DNA of 64,000 nucleotides from Scedosporium boydii (lineage: Eukaryota; Ascomycota; Sordariomycetes; Microascales; Microascaceae). Below, in pieces: positions 31,978 to 45,455 of the stretch. Location of the stretch: contig NJFT01000062.1 in assembly GCA_002221725.1 (NCBI GenBank), positions 1-64,000 on the forward strand, given 5' to 3'. How positions within the stretch are numbered: the stretch's first letter is position 1; each line of letters begins with the position of its first letter. The position numbers were made by a program, and so were the translations under genes. The notes under the pieces are model-generated. The model was given only the letters and a program-made list of their open reading frames with translations. It did no database searches and was not told the DNA's origin.

Positions 31978-34167
31978 CGGATCGATGAGGCTCATGCCGG
32001 TGCAAAGACGCCCCTAATATGTAAGGCTGGTTGAAGAACTGCCGAGTATCGATCTAAACTGTTAATACTTATGGGAAAAGAGACTCGGCCGGCTTTATCT
32101 CGCGGATGCCCGCCCCACGACTCTTGGGTCATCGGATTCTCAACAGGATGGAGAGGGAAGAGGAGATCCCCAAATTAGTCCCATAATGAGAACGTGCCAG
32201 CTCGAGGGTAATAATGATGACAACGCCAGCGATGGTCGGATGCGGAAGATATTCCGAGACCAAACTCAGCCAATCGGTTACTTGACAAGAGTCTTCGGCG
32301 TGCGCTGTACTGTCAGGTTCTGACACCGCCTCGCAGTCGCATTGATCCAACACCCACAGGAGGCCCTATGCAGTGAAGCATTCCAGAGGCGTTGATCCAT
32401 GTAGCTAGTGTGATGAAAATATTCTATTATCACCAGGTGGGTGTTTGCGGTCGTGGAGCAGACGGTGGCAGGATGAACCCCATGACAAACTAGCAGAGGT
32501 AAATTTGGCATCGGCGCGCTCTGCGGATAAAGAGCAACACGTCCTTTACCACGGAAAATGAAGAAATCGGCTTGATCTCGCCGAGAATGGCACCTCAAGC
32601 GGAGAGCCGTTCTCGGTCGAATAGAGCCCAGCTCCACGTACCCGATATCCTTTTCCGTTTACATCGCCCCGCGGTTTTCAGAACGCTAATGCCAACCTGG
32701 AGCTATCAACTCCCCGCCCGCTTCGCGCTGTAAGAGCCAGGAAGTTAGACCAGCTTCTGAATCCACCAGAAGTCAGCCTGCACGGCAGGGGGGATTGCTT
32801 CTGCGGGGTACAGACAAATTGGAGATTGGCAACTTGCGGGGGTATGCCACATGGCCCGAACAATGAGGGGAGGAGGGCTGATTATGGGGTGTAAGTGCTA
32901 GAAGCGGCTCTGATTCGGCGGCCACCTCGGACACTTCCGAAAGAGGATTGGCTATGCGAAGCGATGCCAGCGCCGTGGTGGAGAAGAGCGGAATCGAACA
33001 AGATTTCGAAGCGGGGTTGGCGGCGGATCTGAAGATCTTGCGGGCCGATTCACTTGCGATGAATTCTGGGCACCTGCTCAGAAGTTGGGGAAATCTGGGG
33101 AGCATGCGGCCTCGGATACAAAGACTAACCTGGGCACGTGGGGGAAAGGGGCACAGAATTATACGGACCGAAAACAAAGGCAGACTGAGGAACCCTAAGG
33201 CGAGATGTCGGCGAGTGGTCGGACCGAGCAGTGGTCGCTGCGGGGCGCGCGCTGTTACCCAAGGATGCATTGTCCGCGATATGCCCGGCTCCGCTGTGAT
33301 GGCTCAGGCCTACGCCTATGACCCAGCATTGTCTTGATAGAGAGACGAACCGATGGTGATGGCATTTTTCTAGAACGATGCCCTCGCAGCTGGGTTTGGG
33401 CGATCTTAGCATCCCAATGACTAATTTTCGCTGGATTCCGTACCTAATAATCAGCTCCGAGATCGATGCATGAAGCGTGCGCATAGCTTGGGGACAGAGT
33501 TCTCCAGCGTCCCGCGTTGATCCCAACCAAAAACCCAAGTTTTCCTAAAGGCTAACGAGGAACGAAAGCTCTTTCAATGGTAACTGGATACCCCTTTCCC
33601 AGTTATTCCATAAAATCGTCAGCCCAAATCTCGACCACCGCATGCAGTTCAGCAATGCAAGCAGCGCTCGGACTGCAATTTGTATCTCCGAATGGTAGGT
33701 TACCAGTGCATTCTCGCCTTGGGACGGGACACGGTCAATGATACCCTACCTGGGTGTCTTTCTGCATCTAGGTTAGCTGTCTTGATATCCATGCTACCCT
33801 AGACCATGTCCACGTTCGGGGATTGTACCATCTTCGATGTGCTTCCCCGACCTATTCCCAGAATTTGTCTTAATGCTCGATGTTAATGAGCGGAATAGAC
33901 GGGGTTACCCATGCAAGGTATAAGCGATCTTGCACGTGAAAGAAGAAGTTGCCCGGAATTCATGAATACCACCAAGCCATGGCAACTACCTAGAACTACG
34001 ATCGAAAGGTCAATCATCGTGAATCGTGATATATAAATATCCTGGGTATCCCAGGGTTGAGTTATGATCTTTCTCAAGCAACTCAGGATCAAGGCTTGGC
34101 TCTCCAGCTAGAGACAACTCAAGAATCGCCCAGTTCGAAGTCTATCGTTTGTTCCCCCTTAGCAGCT
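31978..34167. other. Gene-free stretch
   Basis: About 2.2 kb with no reading frame I can support on either strand. The last 150 bp include tatataaatat at 34030-34041, a TATA-like element about 130 bp before the glucoamylase start. Confidence 0.5.
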
Positions 34168-36252
<2,085 letters not shown>

Positions 36253-36762
36253 GCGACAGCTCTTTCCCGGTCTAGTCGCCGACACAATGTAAATGGATGA
36301 ATGGAGTAGTTACGGGTGGAAAAAAGTTGATGTTCTTCTTGGGCGAGCTAAGGAAGTAGAATTAAAAATAGTAAAAGTAATAGCAAAATCCTCATTTACC
36401 CAGCAATATATTTTACGTTGCTACGCTCCTCTGAGTAGCGAATGAAATTAACCCTTTTCGGTCTCAATTAGCATTGTGAAGTCATCAGACAAGGCATATG
36501 AATACAGAAAAAGGTCTTGGTCACACAAGTTCGACATCCTGAATCTGAAAGTGTACATGATATATCCCTGACCCCTGGCCACTCGTCGAGTGAAGGGAAC
36601 ACCCAAGGCTCGGGCGCTCAAGACTCCGCCTAGCCTCTCCTCACATCAAGACCACTAATGACATCTCAAATTAGCCTCACTACACTTCCCCAGTAATTTT
36701 CCTAGTCATGCACAATTCGAGGTCGGCGGTCTTGAAGCATCACTCCGTTCTCCTTCGAGTAT
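36253..36762. other. Convergent intergenic region
   Basis: Holds the 3' UTRs of glucoamylase and ERG4. No gene seen. Confidence 0.5.
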
Positions 36763-38374
36763 CTATATAACATACTGCAGCCTAGTTAGCCCCCATCGCT
36801 TGTGACTGATGGAATGGCCCTTGGAAAGGCGTAAACTTACTGGGATAAAGAGGTAGGGAACCTCTTTCTCGTACTGTTCCCACGCCTTGCCGTATTTATT
36901 CCTGCATTTCTGGACATCTCTTCTAGTGCGATGGGCTATCATAATGCAGAAAAAGACTGGGTAAAACCAGGGGAATGGAGAGCTTGAGTGAGAAAAGTTA
37001 ACAACCCATTTTGGGTTATGGAAAGGGGAAGTGAGGGAGCAAGAAGTGGCCAATACATACCTAAAACCAGTGACCAACGCCCAAGCAGTAGCGAAGAATG
37101 CATCACAAGGATAATGCGGCTTACGAACCAGTCCAAACCAGCCATCAACAAGGATGCGATCACCCGCGTCTGTTTCAATAACTCGTGGGTTCTTGACCAC
37201 CTGCCACGGCAACTGTGGGAAGGTCTTGCGTTGCACGAGTTGGCCGCGTTCCATCTGCCTGAATCCATTCTTCTGGCTGTTCGTGGTGTCCCAGACCCAG
37301 TAGACGAAGAGATATAGAATGGTAAAAGCCACCAAAGCGGCTCTGTTCCAACGGTAGGTCGACGGATCGTGGCTTGCCAGGTATAGAGCGCAATGGCAGT
37401 AAGAGAAGGGGACGCCAGCCATGTTCCAGAATGTCAGCATGAAGCCGAGCTTTTCGAAGTACATGTCCCTTGGCCATATCAGTATATGGAAGTTACTAGG
37501 CGATTTGAATAAGGGTGTTTACATACCAACTCGTAATAATTAGCTGTTCTCCCTTGGCGCATGCATTGGCATAGAGGTAGTGCGCCATGACGAGAAACAG
37601 AACCTCGCCGGAGACATACCCATACGTCTCATACTGGCGGGCAGCGGCGCCGCAAGAGATGAGGAAGAGGATGAACCAAGGGATCCGAACCTCGTAAAAC
37701 ATCTTCAGGTCAAGAATCCCAATTCGTGGGTTGAGCTCTGCTCCCATGAAGAAATCATAGATCGGGTAGCCGGTAAGCCGATGGCCCCTGCCCCGGAGGA
37801 GAGCTGAGACGTAGACGAGGATGCTGTTGAGGAAGCCGGAGAGGATGGCTACGGACATGATTGGGCCAAATTCATCGATCAGTGTGTAGAGGCGGAAGAC
37901 GCCGGTGACATGAAGGAGAGCCGCCAGGACGATGGTCGTGTAGAAGCTGGCATAGGCGTTGCAGAAGTACTTCAGCTGCCTCCCGTTCTCGTGGCGAAGC
38001 GGCTTGCCGTAGCCCGTGACGCCTGGCAAGGTGTAGTAGAAAAGCATTTGGGTTCCAAAAAAGATCCAGTAGATCTTCCATGCTCTTGCAGTTGGGAATG
38101 CGCCCTCGTAGGCGAGGTTGAATAGATGGCGAGCGAAGTCGGACCAAGATTCGTCGGGCGATGGGAGTGGAAGCTGGCCGTCGTAGTATTCTGCGCCGAT
38201 CCACATGTACCACATCAGTAAAGGAAACCCGATTATGAGTGCGGCATTGCCGAATGAACCGCCGAACTCGATGTGATCATCAGGGACGCCTTCATTCACC
38301 AGAGGGTCGGGTCGACTTTTGGTTCCTTCCCCCTTCTTCGCCTCCAAGGTACGGGAGCGCTTGGTAGAGTCCAT
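36763..38374 (-). CDS. ERG4: Delta(24(24(1)))-sterol reductase ERG4
   Basis: Endoplasmic-reticulum enzyme of the last ergosterol step, reducing the C24(28) double bond with NADPH. Four exons, 37527-38374, 37061-37468, 36841-36982 and 36763-36774, with introns of 58, 78 and 66 bp, giving 469 residues. Signatures of the ERG4/ERG24 family: [102 protein letters not shown] and a C-terminal [27 protein letters not shown]. About eight membrane segments are visible. The last exon is only 12 nt and codes YVI plus the stop, restoring the conserved PYLFIPYVI ending. Near-cognate in-frame codons upstream of 38374 are not ATG. Confidence 0.96.
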
Positions 38375-38896
38375 TTCTACCTCAGGCAAATAGACTAGTA
38401 CGTGTGAGGTGGTGAAAAGGGAAGATAGTTAACAGCAAGGAATCGGTTGTAGGCCTCGACAGGAAACTCTTTTAAAATATATGGAAATGTCCCGGATCAA
38501 TCGGTACTAGTGGGTACCCAGCCCACCGCCTCCTCATGGTATTGAGAATTGGATTCATCTCTCCTTTTGCTCCTTTTGATTAAACCTTGGTATACTCTTG
38601 CGTCGCATGCGAGGGGACCTGATGAACTTGGGGTGAGATGCGATCATCCAGGAAAGGTTTAGCGACAAGATGGCAAAGTGTGCCGAGCAAAATTGGGAGG
38701 GCAAGCTATGACGGTCCAATCAAAGCCAGCACCATGATTTTAATCTCTGGAAGGTAACAGCGAACCAATCGAAGAGCTCTCTCGCTGCCCGACAATTTCA
38801 AGGGGCTGAGGAGTCGAACCATAAATTGCATTGGGGAGAAAGTGATGCCGAGCCCACCTCGCTGTAGTTTCTTTGTCTACCACAACAAGCAACAAG
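38375..38896. promoter_or_regulatory. Divergent promoter region of ERG4 and Zn2Cys6 gene
   Basis: 522 bp between divergent start codons. A TATA-like aaaatatat lies at 38473-38481, about 100 bp upstream of the ERG4 start. No coding sequence seen. Confidence 0.45.
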
Positions 38897-40852
38897 ATGG
38901 TCGAGCCCAACGATGATGACGGAACAAGGGAAGTTGTCCCCTTCGCGGCAAGACACCCTGGGAAACGAAAACGGACCAAAACCTTTACTGGCTGCTGGAC
39001 GTGCCGGTCGCGCCGGCTCAAATGCGACGAAGAAACCCCGAGTTGCCGCAGGTGTCGTCTCGCTAAGATCCCCTGTGAGGGATACGGAATCCGCCTCAGC
39101 TGGTTCACAACGACTGGTGACCCAGATCAAGGGTCTGACAGGGTTGAGCCGGCGGCCGACCAAGCTCAGAGAGCGAAACCGAGCAGACGATCTGCTGCGC
39201 AGTTGCTGTCATCCTGTCCCCTCCGCCTGTCAGACCCGGAGGTCGACGCTATGCTGGCGCACATTGATGACGATCCTTTAGGATACCCGCAGTCCGAGGG
39301 TGGCATTTTCTCCGTGTTTCCAATACGAGAACTAGACCGAGAAGCGCCCCCGGATCCGCAGCAGCAGCTAGGGTCGATCCCTCGTGAATCGGCGCAATCC
39401 ATGCAAGAATTAACACCCAGGGGCGAATCGCGAAATTCTACCTTGCGTCCGTCGCTGGCCGTACGGAACTCGTTAACATCATCACCTCCACCAGCTGTTT
39501 CCGTTCCAAGTCCTGAGGATGGTAGTTTGGGCTTCCATACGCCAGCCGAAGATGTCTTTCAGAACAGACCTTCGCCTCTTGAAGTTACATACCAAGGTGC
39601 TTCCCGTCCTTCCCAGGACTACGGTCGAAGAGAGGGCATCTCATATCCTGGTGGCGTTCGACAATTAGTAGTGGAAACTCCACAAACAGAGCACTGGTCA
39701 GCAGAGACCCGTCCTCCGACTCACCTGGATCTCCTTCAGATGCCTGGATCGGAAAAGCGGCTGATCCACCACTGGGTGACATTCACCAGCAGGAAGCTCG
39801 TGCTGATCGACGAACCCAACAACCCATGCCGGTCCTTGATGCTGCCGATGGCCTTGCGGGGCCTCACATCCAGCGTAACGAGCTCCAACGCCGACATTGC
39901 AACTTTCCACGCCATCTGCGCCTGTGCCGCCTTCAACCTGTACGAGCTAAGCGGTCGGACGCGGAAAGAAGATCACGTCCTGGCGCTGCACCATGAGGAA
40001 GAAGGCATCCGACATTTGAGCCACAATCTCACCCAGGTAGACCAACACCGCGACCAATCTTTTGCGATGGCTATCATGGCTTGCATCACTATTGAGGCCA
40101 TCTCAGGTCACACCAAACGGTGGCGGATGCACGTCGATGGTGGAATTGCCTATCTAGGAAAACTGCGTTCGCAGGATATCTCGTCAGATTTTCAATCGCA
40201 CATCGTCTGCATGGCCATCCTGTGCGGGTGCGAGGTGCCGCGTGAACAAATGAAGACATTCCTGGAGAAAATGGGGGACAACGCACAGCTTTCTTTCCCT
40301 TACTACGGAGCGACAACCTCGTTCTTGAGAAACATGGATGACATGAACACTCTTATCGCGAATGGAGTGCTTCCAGAGCCGCGGGAGCTCGACGCATTTG
40401 AGCTGCAGCTGTACTTGAATTTCCCCGCTGCAAGGACAGACAACAACCTTCCGAAGAAGCATGCACTAATGTTACATCACATGGCGCAAGCTTTCTACTA
40501 CGCCTCTCTCGTATTCTTTCAGCGCTCCGTACGGCGTGCTCTCGTCGAGACAGTACAGACTATTGTCGAGCAAGGTGTGAGGCAACTTGAAGCCATCGAG
40601 GAGGTCGGAGATGGAGACGCCGGGTCCATCATGATGTGGCCCGCCATAGTCTTAGCATCAGAATGTGGAACGTCTGCTTTGCAGGCGCGTGTCCTCTCCT
40701 GGTTCCATGTAAGGCAAAAGCTCGGCTTCAGGAACTTGGTTGCGCTGAAAAATATGGTGAAGGAGCTGTGGCAACGCCGCGAAAATGGCAGAATGCAAAC
40801 AAGCTGGCAGGATATTATCACGGAAGACCAGTTCGATGTATTCAGGCTTTGA
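38897..40852 (+). CDS. Zn2Cys6 transcription factor (Fungal_trans_2 type)
   Basis: Single exon, 651 residues. The N terminus has a basic patch HPGKRKRTKTFTG and the zinc cluster C33, C36, C43, C50, C53, C60 (GCWTCRSRRLKC, ETPSCRRCRLAKIPCEGYG), a form seen in the Fungal_trans_2/DUF3468 group. A long Ser/Pro-rich linker follows (about 90-275). The effector domain includes MLPMALRGLTSS, HAICACAAFNLYELSGRT, HHEEEGIRHLS, AIMACITIEAISG and HVDGGIAYLGKL. It ends in DIITEDQFDVFRL. The gene sits head-to-head with ERG4, but nothing in the sequence proves a role in sterol control. The lack of introns contrasts with its neighbours. Confidence 0.9.
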   Translation: MVEPNDDDGTREVVPFAARHPGKRKRTKTFTGCWTCRSRRLKCDEETPSCRRCRLAKIPCEGYGIRLSWFTTTGDPDQGSDRVEPAADQAQRAKPSRRSAAQLLSSCPLRLSDPEVDAMLAHIDDDPLGYPQSEGGIFSVFPIRELDREAPPDPQQQLGSIPRESAQSMQELTPRGESRNSTLRPSLAVRNSLTSSPPPAVSVPSPEDGSLGFHTPAEDVFQNRPSPLEVTYQGASRPSQDYGRREGISYPGGVRQLVVETPQTEHWSAETRPPTHLDLLQMPGSEKRLIHHWVTFTSRKLVLIDEPNNPCRSLMLPMALRGLTSSVTSSNADIATFHAICACAAFNLYELSGRTRKEDHVLALHHEEEGIRHLSHNLTQVDQHRDQSFAMAIMACITIEAISGHTKRWRMHVDGGIAYLGKLRSQDISSDFQSHIVCMAILCGCEVPREQMKTFLEKMGDNAQLSFPYYGATTSFLRNMDDMNTLIANGVLPEPRELDAFELQLYLNFPAARTDNNLPKKHALMLHHMAQAFYYASLVFFQRSVRRALVETVQTIVEQGVRQLEAIEEVGDGDAGSIMMWPAIVLASECGTSALQARVLSWFHVRQKLGFRNLVALKNMVKELWQRRENGRMQTSWQDIITEDQFDVFRL

Positions 40853-41222
40853 AGACTGACATCGCTTCTGTGCCAACGTATGGAACTTGAATGGGCTCTA
40901 ACTCTTCCGATGGAGTAGGGACTAGAAATGGGGATTCTCCTTGTGAGGTCCATGTCTTTAATCGTGAGCTCTTATGCCCGAAAAAGGGTACAGAAGGCGG
41001 TGGGGCCCCAGAGCTAAGTAGAGAGTAAGAAGGGTCCCGAGGCATCAAAATGTCTTCTTGTAAACTGGAGTGTGTTAGGGTAATGGACAACGAAATATAT
41101 AATAAAAACCATCCACTATTCTCTGTACGAGTCGGTCACTTAAAAATGAAACAGATCTTACTATGCCCTTGTCGCCGTTCTCTATCTACTGCCCGTCTGG
41201 ACTCATCCTGATCTCAACTGGC
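40853..41222. other. Convergent intergenic region
   Basis: 3' flanks of the Zn2Cys6 gene and of the small conserved gene. AT-rich at 41092-41110. No gene seen. Confidence 0.5.
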
Positions 41223-41836
41223 TCACTCGTCTGGTACGTCTCCCCAAGGACAAGTTACGGCTTCAGCCGGCCAAAGTTGATTGACCAACTCGCGAGCATT
41301 CCGCCATCCCACTTCATTCCAACGACCATCGGAGCTGCTCATGGTTAGCCTCCGCCATCAAAAATGCGAATAGCAGGGCAAAGGACATAACTGTATATCC
41401 AGAACCTTGGGTGCCAGCTGATGAGCCCTCAGGAGAATTGCGCACACCACCAAATCATACGGTCTCCTCCCTGTCTTGCAGAAGTCAAATCCCTCACCGA
41501 GCGCAAGACAGAAGGGCTCAAATCCTCTAAGATGGTTTAGTGACGTTATGAACTCGAGCTAGTGTCTTTGCTTTTGTGTACAGGAACCGGATTACTTACT
41601 CGCCTTTCCCGTTTAGAGAAATACCCTCGTCTTTATCGAGCATGGGAGGCAAATCATCATCATCGCCACAGATGTCGACGCCGGAATGCTTGATGATGAG
41701 ACCGCTATCATCCACCAATTGCGATAAGCATTTGCGCCATGAAGCGGCGTCTTTGATGGTCCAGTAATGAGTATGTCTAGGGGTGTCAGATCACGCTCTG
41801 TGCGTCTGTAAAGCCCTGGAGCCCAACTTACCCCAT
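41223..41836 (-). CDS. Small conserved fungal protein, unknown function
   Basis: Four exons, 41832-41836, 41600-41776, 41392-41526 and 41223-41334, giving 142 residues. The first exon is only 5 nt (ATGGG). The protein begins MGHTHYWTIKDAASWRKC, then has IIKHSGVDICGDDDDLPPML and GISLNGKGEGFEPFCL. The middle is TGRRPYDLVVCAILLRAHQL and the end is DGRWNEVGWRNARELVNQLW, then CPWGDVPDE. This order (histidine-aromatic start, GDDDDLPP, LNG-GE-EPF, VVCAILLRA, SDG-W) is one I associate with a widespread fungal family of unknown role. No signal peptide or membrane segment is seen. The acceptor of the last exon could be 3 nt further upstream without changing the frame. Confidence 0.7.
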
Positions 41837-42891
41837 GATCAAGGTGAGTTTCAGTGGTGGAGGTGTGGGTGGATGGATGGATGGATGGATGGAGGATGAG
41901 CGTTATTCTTGCTTGACTGACGGGATGTTCATTGAATTTATATGGCCAGACTCTGCTTCTGATGGCAAGGACACTTCCATGCAGGGACGGAAATGTGCAA
42001 TTGTTCACGCTACAGATGCGAGGCAGGCCAGGATTTTCATTCCGAGGCAAGGGAGACAAGGGAAGCACCAGCGCCCTGGGCAATCCCATCCCTGGCTCTA
42101 GGCAGAAGCTCTCCTCCTGCCTAAGTGTAACCCCTGCCTGGGATGTGGATCAGGCCTGTGAAACCTTCTCACCACTGAATGGAATACCAATAATAGTGCA
42201 TAGTTGTCTTCAGCTCCGTGCGCCATGGAGATATGGATAGATTGGCGCGAGGTTGGCATAAGGAGATAGGACCATCAAATGAAACCAAACGATGGATGCA
42301 AGGAAGGTGGGACGAACACCTCCGCATTTTTCGTTTAACTAGGGTATCGGAATGCGGTGCCCGTTACTGCACTGCTGGACAGGGTTACCCAAGTTTAGTG
42401 ACCCTCAGATCCGGCCAAATTCGAGTCGGTCTAGGCAGCTAGGCATGGCTAAGCTCTCAACCACAACAACACCTCGAGACATGGCATTGTCATACCCATA
42501 TTCTACATTGACCTTTGCTTGGAAAGCCACTGGCATGTTACTATAATCTCCACTTCGCAGCTACGACATGGAATGATCAAGTGAAACAAGTAGGGGTGAT
42601 CGGATTGCGGGCTCATTGCATTTCTAATGTGAAATATTTCATCAGAATTCACATCTCCCGAGGCCTATTTAGGGAGAAGTCGAATTGAGGAAGTTAATTA
42701 CATATTACGGAGGCATTCGATAACGAGTTGAGCTGTACAATGATCTAAATTCTCTGGCTGTTAAGCGGCCTGCCTCTTTTAGTTCTTTATCGCCACCCCG
42801 GGTTGTCAGCGATGTTGCTGTTGCCAGTGTAGTATCAACCATCCGCACTAGTTCTTCATCACCTTCCTTGACACGTCGCTCGAGTCTAGCT
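41837..42891. other. Gene-free stretch with GGAT microsatellite
   Basis: About 1 kb. The microsatellite at 41868-41895 lies about 30 bp upstream of the small gene's ATG, inside its probable promoter or 5' UTR. No coding sequence supported. Confidence 0.5.
41868..41895. repeat. (GGAT)n microsatellite
   Basis: Roughly six copies of the tetramer GGAT (gtggatggatggatggat... pattern) followed by ggagga. Simple repeat with no coding meaning. Confidence 0.9.
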
Positions 42892-45007
42892 TCACTGCTT
42901 GCGACAGACGTTGAGAATTGCCTGTAACTTCTCCTCGTTGGCCTTGAATACCGCGCCAAGCTTAGCCAGATCATCGACACTCATCGCTTTCTTCGCCTCG
43001 GCAGTTCAGCAACACGCTTGACACTTCTCGCGCCACCTCCCATGAGAAGCATCCCTAGCGCAACCATAGGAGCAGCCTCCGGATTCTGAACAATGTCCAC
43101 GCCCATCAGAGCAGCGTCCCCCGCGGCGCCGATAAGGATGCCGATCCTCGCGATGGTGGACGAGGTCCAGCCGATGGCGGCAGCTGCCTCTCCGGCGAAT
43201 GGGATGAAGATGAGCATGCCGGTGGCGATCGAGAGAATCATCTCCTTCCGCTTCTGCTCGTCCCTTTCCTTTCGGTACTCTTCCCCGATTTCAGCGGCAT
43301 GCTTCATCGACTCGACGGCTTGCATGAACATGAAGACGGGCATGGAGTACACCTCGGCCGGCTCGTGGTAGGTTCCGTTCCACAGGCTCAAGATGATGGC
43401 CATGCGCTGCTCGGTAAAGGCGGCCTGGATGCTCGTGAGGTTGGCGCCGGCTTGCTTGATGAGTTCCTTAGGGTTGGAGACCTGGATGTTGTCGGCCTTC
43501 ATGGGCTTGTTTTTGACTTCGCGTCGGTAGGAGTGGCACTCTTGTCGTCCGGACAGGCGGTGTCCCGGTCCATCGTGGGGACTGTCGGACTGCTGGGGTT
43601 CTGTGTGGCATTTCTGCTGTTCTAGAGTGTCGCCAAACCTGACCCAGTCCCTCTCGATTCCGTATTCCTCCGAAAGTGTTCTGTAGAAACCATCTTCGTC
43701 TTCAAGAGTGTAGGTGAGAACGTAATCGGAAGAGCGAGCGGGATCATATTTACCCAACGGACAGGTTCCTTCATCCAAGAACTGGCCCACCTCCTCCATT
43801 GCGCAATGGAAGTACTTGTTGCAGGGACCATTGTCTACCCAGTTGATGTACCTGTCAAGCTGGATCTGAATGGTGTCATTGATGTAGCTCCCGCACGAGT
43901 CCCAGTTCTTTTTGAAGTTATCGCTCCCAATGTCCACGAACGCCTGCGCCGCATCATCGAGCATGCTTTCAAGCGCCACGAGGGAGAAGTATCCGGCGCA
44001 CTCCGGGTTTACTCCTTCTTCCGACATGGCTTTGTCCACTTCGTCGAGGTTCTTGAATTTTCGGCTGAACTCGCACCGAGGAGAAATGCTCGTGTCGTTG
44101 GCCTTGAGCGGCGTGATGGGGGTATCAACGCCATAGGTAAGATCGTACATCCAGTCCACGATGCCGCCAATGTCATAGTCGACAAGTGCCCTAAACCAAT
44201 CCATCTTGGCCTCTCTATCGAGCCAAGAAACGTACTGATCGTCGTTGTAGATGAAGATATTGGACTTGGACACGGAATCGTAAATGTCCCGCACAATTGG
44301 CGGTTTATCCTCGTCGTCTTCATCGAACGGAAAATAAGTCTCAAATGCAGGATCTAATTCCGTGCGGAGGGTGAGGATTTCGTATTCGGATAGGAATCCC
44401 GTCGCGTCGGTGCACTCTCCTCGGATGGGGATGTCCGCGAGAAACTCGCAGGTAGAGTTGAAGCACTCGGCGTCGGCTAACTTGACGCTTCTGCCATGGT
44501 GGGCCATGCCGATGAAGATCTTCGTCGAGGGGACTTCAGAATTGATGAAACCGGACAAGGCCATGTGAATTGATAAACGCGCCGATACTCTGGGCAAAAG
44601 TGTCGGCCTTGTCACTCTGCACGCCCGCATGGAGCATCTTAGACATTGTGCTGTTAAACTTCTCTCCAATTCCGATGGAGATGATCTTCTTACTGCGCAT
44701 CTTCTTGAGGGCCTCGAATTGGTCGCTGGTGCGTCTGACATCGAGCTGGTAGTCGGCGGTTAGATCGGCAAAGGCGAAATGAATGTGACTGAAAGTAATG
44801 CGGGATTCGGGAGACATCGAGATCGTAGCAGTTGGGCCGGTCTTTAGTGTTGAAGGCGTCGTAAAAGGCCATTCGGGATCTACCAAAATCGGAAGTATCA
44901 TTGCCCACAGGCTCGAGAGCTTGGGGAGAAGAGGTCGAGGTTGCCGAGCCAGCCATGATGGCCAGCAAGGCAACCAGGGAGGGTGTGATCGCGATGTGCA
45001 TGATCAT
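42892..45007 (-). pseudogene. Class V (GH18) chitinase / killer-toxin-like gene, catalytic part deleted
   Basis: Begins with a signal peptide (IAITPSLVALLAIMAGSA) and the first strands of a GH18 domain (MAFYDAFN, then HIHFAFADLTADYQLDV and KKIISIGIG). After FAQSIGAFINSHGL (about 44560) the segment that should hold the DxxDxDxE catalytic motif is missing. The sequence resumes one frame off at KIFIGMAHHGRSV, the next GH18 block. The rest matches the long C-terminal region of subgroup C chitinases related to yeast killer-toxin alpha/beta subunits, including YDDTEWV-like and GGIVDWMYDL blocks and a hydrophobic stretch MLIFIPFAGEAAAAIGW. Three breaks are visible: a one-base shift near 44815, the deletion with shift near 44550, and a one-base shift near 43004, after which AKKAMSVDDLAKLGAVFK runs to the true stop at 42892. 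No chitinase activity is possible from this copy. Confidence 0.82.
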
Positions 45008-45455
45008 CCTCTCAGGCGGTTTTACCGTGGGGCGTAGAGTAAGAGGTATGTCGGGAAAGGGGAGAATGGGTAATTAGCTAGTTCGGATCGACGATGGACA
45101 GCACAGGAAGTATTTGAAAGGAGACTCGGTAGATATTACGCGGGATTGAGCAAAGAGAACAATAAAACACTCCTGATATAGATCAGATCGACTGGAGAAG
45201 AGCAATTACCTAAATAATTCAAGTAATTTACAATCAGATGAACGAGATTTTGATTCAATTCATGTATCGGCTGCGACAATGGGAAGAGTGTGGTATTGAG
45301 GAAGGAACCTTTCACTCCCTAGATCACATCACTTCATTATAGCTCTCCTGGAGACGATCCTCCACCGAGATTCCACTCTCCCCCTTCTACTCACATCCTC
45401 TCAGCCCCAATATATAGTCACATTTCTCAGCATCGACTACCCTACATCAGACGAA
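45008..45455. promoter_or_regulatory. Divergent promoter region of chitinase-like and secreted genes
   Basis: 448 bp between divergent starts. A TATA-like tatatag lies at 45410-45416, about 40 bp before the secreted gene's ATG. No coding sequence. Confidence 0.45.
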
